This document shows, piece by piece, positions 32,976-35,288 of a stretch of DNA of 35,288 bases. The stretch lies in assembly GCA_020718225.1 (NCBI GenBank), contig DYSO01000011.1, positions 1 to 35,288 of the forward strand, read 5' to 3'. The notes below the pieces were generated by a model. The model did no database searches. It was not told where the DNA came from and worked only from the letters and a program-made list of their open reading frames with translations. Made by a program: the position numbers and the translations under genes. The stretch is from Draconibacterium orientale (lineage in GTDB: Bacteria > Bacteroidota > Bacteroidia > Bacteroidales > FEN-979). How positions within the stretch are numbered: the stretch's first letter is position 1; each line of letters starts with the position of its first letter.

Positions 32976-34448
32976 ATGATCTCAATCACAGACAAAATCC
33001 TTAATCAAAGCATACTGGAGAAAGCTGTTAAACGTTACCGTGAGAAAGGTATCATACTGCCAACTTTTGCCCAAATGCAAAATCCCGCGCTGGTTCCGGA
33101 AAAGATAAAAGAAAAGTTAAAGTCCATCGGCTTATGGGACCTTCATCCACTGAACCTTTTCCGTATCACCTGGAAAAATGAACCCAAAGCCTCCGGAGGG
33201 CTTTTTGGGGCGCCCAACTACATGGAACTTCCCAAATCGCTGACAGGAGTCGATGCCCGCATTGTCGTTCTGATCGGGAAGTGGTTCCCGACCGGCTCGC
33301 ATAAAGTTGGCGCTGCATATGGATGTCTGGCCCCACGCATTATTACTGGTCAGTTTGACCCTACGTATCATAAAGCAGTGTGGCCATCTACTGGTAACTA
33401 TTGCCGTGGAGGTGCATTTGACTCCTACCTGATGGATGTAACCGCAGTGGCTATACTTCCGGAAGAGATGAGCAGCGAACGGTTTTCATGGCTTAAAGAG
33501 ATCGGCGCAGAGGTGATTGCCACACCGGGCTGTGAGTCGAATGTAAAAGAGATTTATGATAAATGCTGGGAAATTCGACGAAGCTCCGACAATAGTATCA
33601 TTTTTAACCAGTTTGATGAATTCGGAAATTCATGCTGGCATTACGACATTACAGGTCATGCCATCGAAGAGGTTTACCGTACCATTGCGGCTTCCCGGAA
33701 TCGGTTTGCCGCTTATATTTCAGCAACCGGGTCAGCCGGGACCATTGCTGCCGGAGATTATCTGCGAACCCTTTTCCCACACCTTAAAGTTGTCGCTTCA
33801 GAAGCGCTCCAGTGCCCTACCCTGCTGCTGAATGGATTTGGGGGCCACCGTATCGAAGGGATCGGCGACAAACATGTTCCATGGATCCATAATGTTAAGA
33901 ATACCAATGCTGTAACAGCCATTGACGATGAATACTGCATGAGGCTCTTCCGGCTCTTTAACGAAAAAGAGGGGCTCCAATACCTGATTTCACAGGGCAT
34001 CGACGAATCCATTGTTTCTCAGCTCGATTTGATAGGCATTTCCGGAATTGCCAATGTATTATCAGCCATTAAAACCGCCAAACATTTCGATCTTAATGCC
34101 GACGATGTCCTGATTACCATTGCAACCGATTCGGCTGAACTGTATGTTTCTCGTCTGGCAGAACTCACAGCGGAACGGGGCAGCTATTCACTTTTACAGG
34201 CAGCCCGCGACCACGAAAAGTGCATGCTTGGAACTACCGACGACCATACAAAAGAACTGACTTACACTGACCAGAAAGCCATTCACAACCTGAAATATTT
34301 TACCTGGGTCGAACAACAAGGCAAAGAGGTAGAAGATTTGAGGCAGTTATGGGACGACCATAACATATGGCCCACCATATTTAACCAGCCCGCCCGTTGG
34401 GATGAGCTGATCCATGAGTTTAATGAAAGGACGGGGCTTTTAAAATAA
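32976..34448 (+). CDS. fold-type II PLP-dependent enzyme, ammonia-lyase/synthase-like, substrate unknown
   Basis: A 490-aa enzyme of the tryptophan-synthase-beta / threonine-dehydratase superfamily (PALP). The Schiff-base lysine is K110 in FPTGSHKVGAAYG. The substrate-carboxylate loop is STGNYCRGG at 138-146, and the PLP-phosphate loop is ATGSAGTIAAG at about 250-260. It is longer than typical ~400-aa ammonia-lyases because of a ~60-residue N-terminal segment and a C-terminal extension (TYTDQKAIHNLKYFTWVEQQ). It does not show the N-terminus I know for 2,3-diaminopropionate ammonia-lyase YgeX. Position downstream of ygfK and near guaD suggests a role in purine-derived amino-compound breakdown, which is inference only. 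Confidence 0.75.
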   Translation: MISITDKILNQSILEKAVKRYREKGIILPTFAQMQNPALVPEKIKEKLKSIGLWDLHPLNLFRITWKNEPKASGGLFGAPNYMELPKSLTGVDARIVVLIGKWFPTGSHKVGAAYGCLAPRIITGQFDPTYHKAVWPSTGNYCRGGAFDSYLMDVTAVAILPEEMSSERFSWLKEIGAEVIATPGCESNVKEIYDKCWEIRRSSDNSIIFNQFDEFGNSCWHYDITGHAIEEVYRTIAASRNRFAAYISATGSAGTIAAGDYLRTLFPHLKVVASEALQCPTLLLNGFGGHRIEGIGDKHVPWIHNVKNTNAVTAIDDEYCMRLFRLFNEKEGLQYLISQGIDESIVSQLDLIGISGIANVLSAIKTAKHFDLNADDVLITIATDSAELYVSRLAELTAERGSYSLLQAARDHEKCMLGTTDDHTKELTYTDQKAIHNLKYFTWVEQQGKEVEDLRQLWDDHNIWPTIFNQPARWDELIHEFNERTGLLK

Positions 34449-34490
34449 AAAGGGCTTCCTCGGACTGATTGAAAAATGAAATATCTATTA

Positions 34491-34596
34491 CAGCCAGCTT
34501 AGCTGACTGATAGAAAGAAGAAATATCTATTGCAGTCTGCTTTAGCTGACTGATTGAAAGATTGAAATATCTATTGCAGTCTGCTTTAGCTGACTG
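34491..34596 (+). repeat. left REP-like hairpin array of the RAYT element (3 units)
   Basis: Three copies of a ~43-bp unit lie in tandem. Each has AATATCTATT followed by an imperfect hairpin: CAGCCAGCTTAGCTGACTG (34491-34509), CAGTCTGCTTTAGCTGACTG (34533-34552) and the same again (34577-34596). The hairpin has a T.T mismatch in the stem. A degenerate piece (GACTGATTGAAAA, ~34463) precedes them. The right side of the transposase gene carries the same unit. Confidence 0.85.
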
Positions 34597-34622
34597 ATTG
34601 AAAAAGATTATTTTTGTTTCCT

Positions 34623-34636
34623 GGGGCTTTAGCCCC
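34623..34636 (+). repeat. hairpin GGGGCTTTAGCCCC upstream of the transposase
   Basis: A perfect 6-bp inverted repeat around TT, 14 bases before the transposase ATG. It shares the GCT-NN-AGC core with the neighbouring REP hairpins and may be a terminal recognition structure or an mRNA leader hairpin. Confidence 0.65.
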
Positions 34637-34650
34637 ATAATTTAAATTTT

Positions 34651-35097
34651 ATGAGCTGGGTGAGAATTTGGGTACATCTGGTTTTCTCCACAAAAAATCG
34701 GGAACCATTCCTCCATTCTTCAGAATTAAGAAAACAATTCTTTCAGCATATCAAACAAAATGCAGAAGAAAAACAAATATGGCTTGATTGTATCAGCGGA
34801 TATGCGGAACATGCCCATTGCCTGATTTCCCTTGGCAAAGATCAATCATTAAGTAAGGTAGCCCAGCTTATAAAAGGAGAATCATCGTTTTGGATCAATA
34901 AAAATGGGATGATCAGGAATAAATTTATCTGGCAGGACGATTATTGGGCCGTAAGTGTGAGTGAAAGTCACTTGGACAATGTGCGACAGTATATTCACAG
35001 CCAGGAAAAACATCACAGGAACATACCTTTTTCGGGAGAAGTAGCAGAGTTTATGGAAAGATATGGGTGGACATTCGTTCATGGTTCAACAGATTAA
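34651..35097 (+). CDS. REP-associated tyrosine transposase (RAYT), IS200/IS605 TnpA-like
   Basis: A 148-aa Y1 HUH single-strand DNA transposase. The N-terminus SWVRIWVHLVFSTKNREP is typical. The metal-binding HUH motif is HAH (H54, H56) in EHAHCLISL, and the likely nucleophile is Y114 in VRQYIHSQEKHH. The protein looks intact. REP-type hairpin repeats flank it on both sides and no TnpB is visible, so it fits a domesticated RAYT/REPtron more than a complete IS200 element. Such proteins nick and mobilise or amplify the hairpin repeats (family knowledge). Confidence 0.9.
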   Translation: MSWVRIWVHLVFSTKNREPFLHSSELRKQFFQHIKQNAEEKQIWLDCISGYAEHAHCLISLGKDQSLSKVAQLIKGESSFWINKNGMIRNKFIWQDDYWAVSVSESHLDNVRQYIHSQEKHHRNIPFSGEVAEFMERYGWTFVHGSTD

Positions 35098-35111
35098 GGA
35101 AAGAAGTAATG

Positions 35112-35166
35112 TGGCTAAAGCCAAAGGATCAAAATCATCACTTAAACAGTTGGCTGAAGCCAACTG
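35112..35166 (+). repeat. right-side hairpins of the RAYT element
   Basis: TGGCTAAAGCCA (35112-35123) and CAGTTGGCTGAAGCCAACTG (35147-35166, a perfect 9-bp stem) follow the transposase stop. Both keep the GCT-NN-AGC core of the other hairpins. Confidence 0.75.
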
Positions 35167-35238
35167 CAATAAATTGAAGAATGAAGGACATTTCCTGCCA
35201 TCAGTTGCTGATTATAATAAAAGCAACAACAATTATTG

Positions 35239-35288
35239 CAGTCTGCTTTAGCTGACTGATAGAAAGAAGAAATATCTATTGCAGTCTG
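35239..35288 (+). repeat. right REP-like array, continues beyond the window
   Basis: One full hairpin CAGTCTGCTTTAGCTGACTG (35239-35258) is followed 43 bases later by the start of another (CAGTCTG at 35282), cut by the window end. The unit is the same, in the same orientation, as the left array. Confidence 0.85.

Noticed and set aside
35063-35251. 62-aa ORF after the transposase
   Set aside because: It runs through REP hairpins and overlaps the transposase 3' end; no domain is visible.
34491-35288. CRISPR-like array of ~43-bp spacing
   Set aside because: There are no unique spacers; the whole unit is conserved, contains hairpins, and flanks a Y1 transposase, so it is a REP-type array.

Overview
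The window reads as a chromosomal segment of an anaerobic Bacteroidota, probably an environmental Bacteroidales/Marinilabiliales-type lineage (inference from gene content and order, not from a marker tree). Three things support this. Candidate promoters repeatedly carry the Bacteroidota -7 element TAnnTTTG, and start codons generally lack purine-rich Shine-Dalgarno tracts. The gene orders rpsA-rnz, pyrG-yidC and DUF1573-yajC-ybbR-coaE are ones I associate with this phylum. MqnA (futalosine menaquinone route), HydE, a YgfK homologue and several Fe-S flavoproteins suggest anaerobic, redox-rich metabolism.

Layout. 1-4379: a 5'-truncated alpha/beta hydrolase with a helical/TPR-like tail, then a large FAD-linked oxidase fused to a GlpC-like Fe-S/CCG module. 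4424-7453 (minus): rpsA-rnz. 7620-8711: ychF. 8708-9466 (minus): an orphan LytTR response regulator. 9566-12118: hydE and rlmD. 12115-12630 (minus): aroK. 12689-15525: DUF1573 lipoprotein, yajC, ybbR-like, coaE and mqnA in one operon. 15507-19110 (minus): pyrG-yidC. 19180-20013/20025 (minus): PPDK/PEP-synthase regulatory kinase. 20211-21312: gapA with a clear intrinsic terminator. 21350-21672: a collapsed remnant of L-serine dehydratase. 21673-22006: an AT-rich stretch and a structured leader with a 9-codon upstream ORF ending in an ATGA overlap with deaD. 22007-23815: a DEAD-box helicase. 23884-27341: a two-gene unit of a lipocalin-like AttH/DUF7064-type protein and a PEP-synthase/rifampicin-phosphotransferase-like enzyme. 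27402-28856 (minus): CPA1 K+/H+ antiporter, downstream of guanine deaminase (28858-29331, minus). 29518-34448: a YgfK-like flavo-Fe-S oxidoreductase and a 490-aa PLP-dependent lyase-like enzyme. 34449-35288: a REP/RAYT element, an IS200-like Y1 transposase flanked on both sides by ~43-bp hairpin repeats that run off the window.

Most genes are core housekeeping. The least ordinary parts are (a) the guanine deaminase / YgfK / PLP-enzyme locus, which looks like part of an anaerobic purine-breakdown system with a PLP enzyme that I do not recognise as YgeX; (b) the DUF7064-like + phosphotransferase pair; (c) the REP/RAYT array; (d) four separate heptanucleotide tandem arrays, each at or just after a stop codon between co-directional genes; (e) the serine dehydratase pseudogene; and (f) the deaD leader, with competing hairpins and a coupled upstream ORF. 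No tRNA, rRNA or CRISPR array was recognised.
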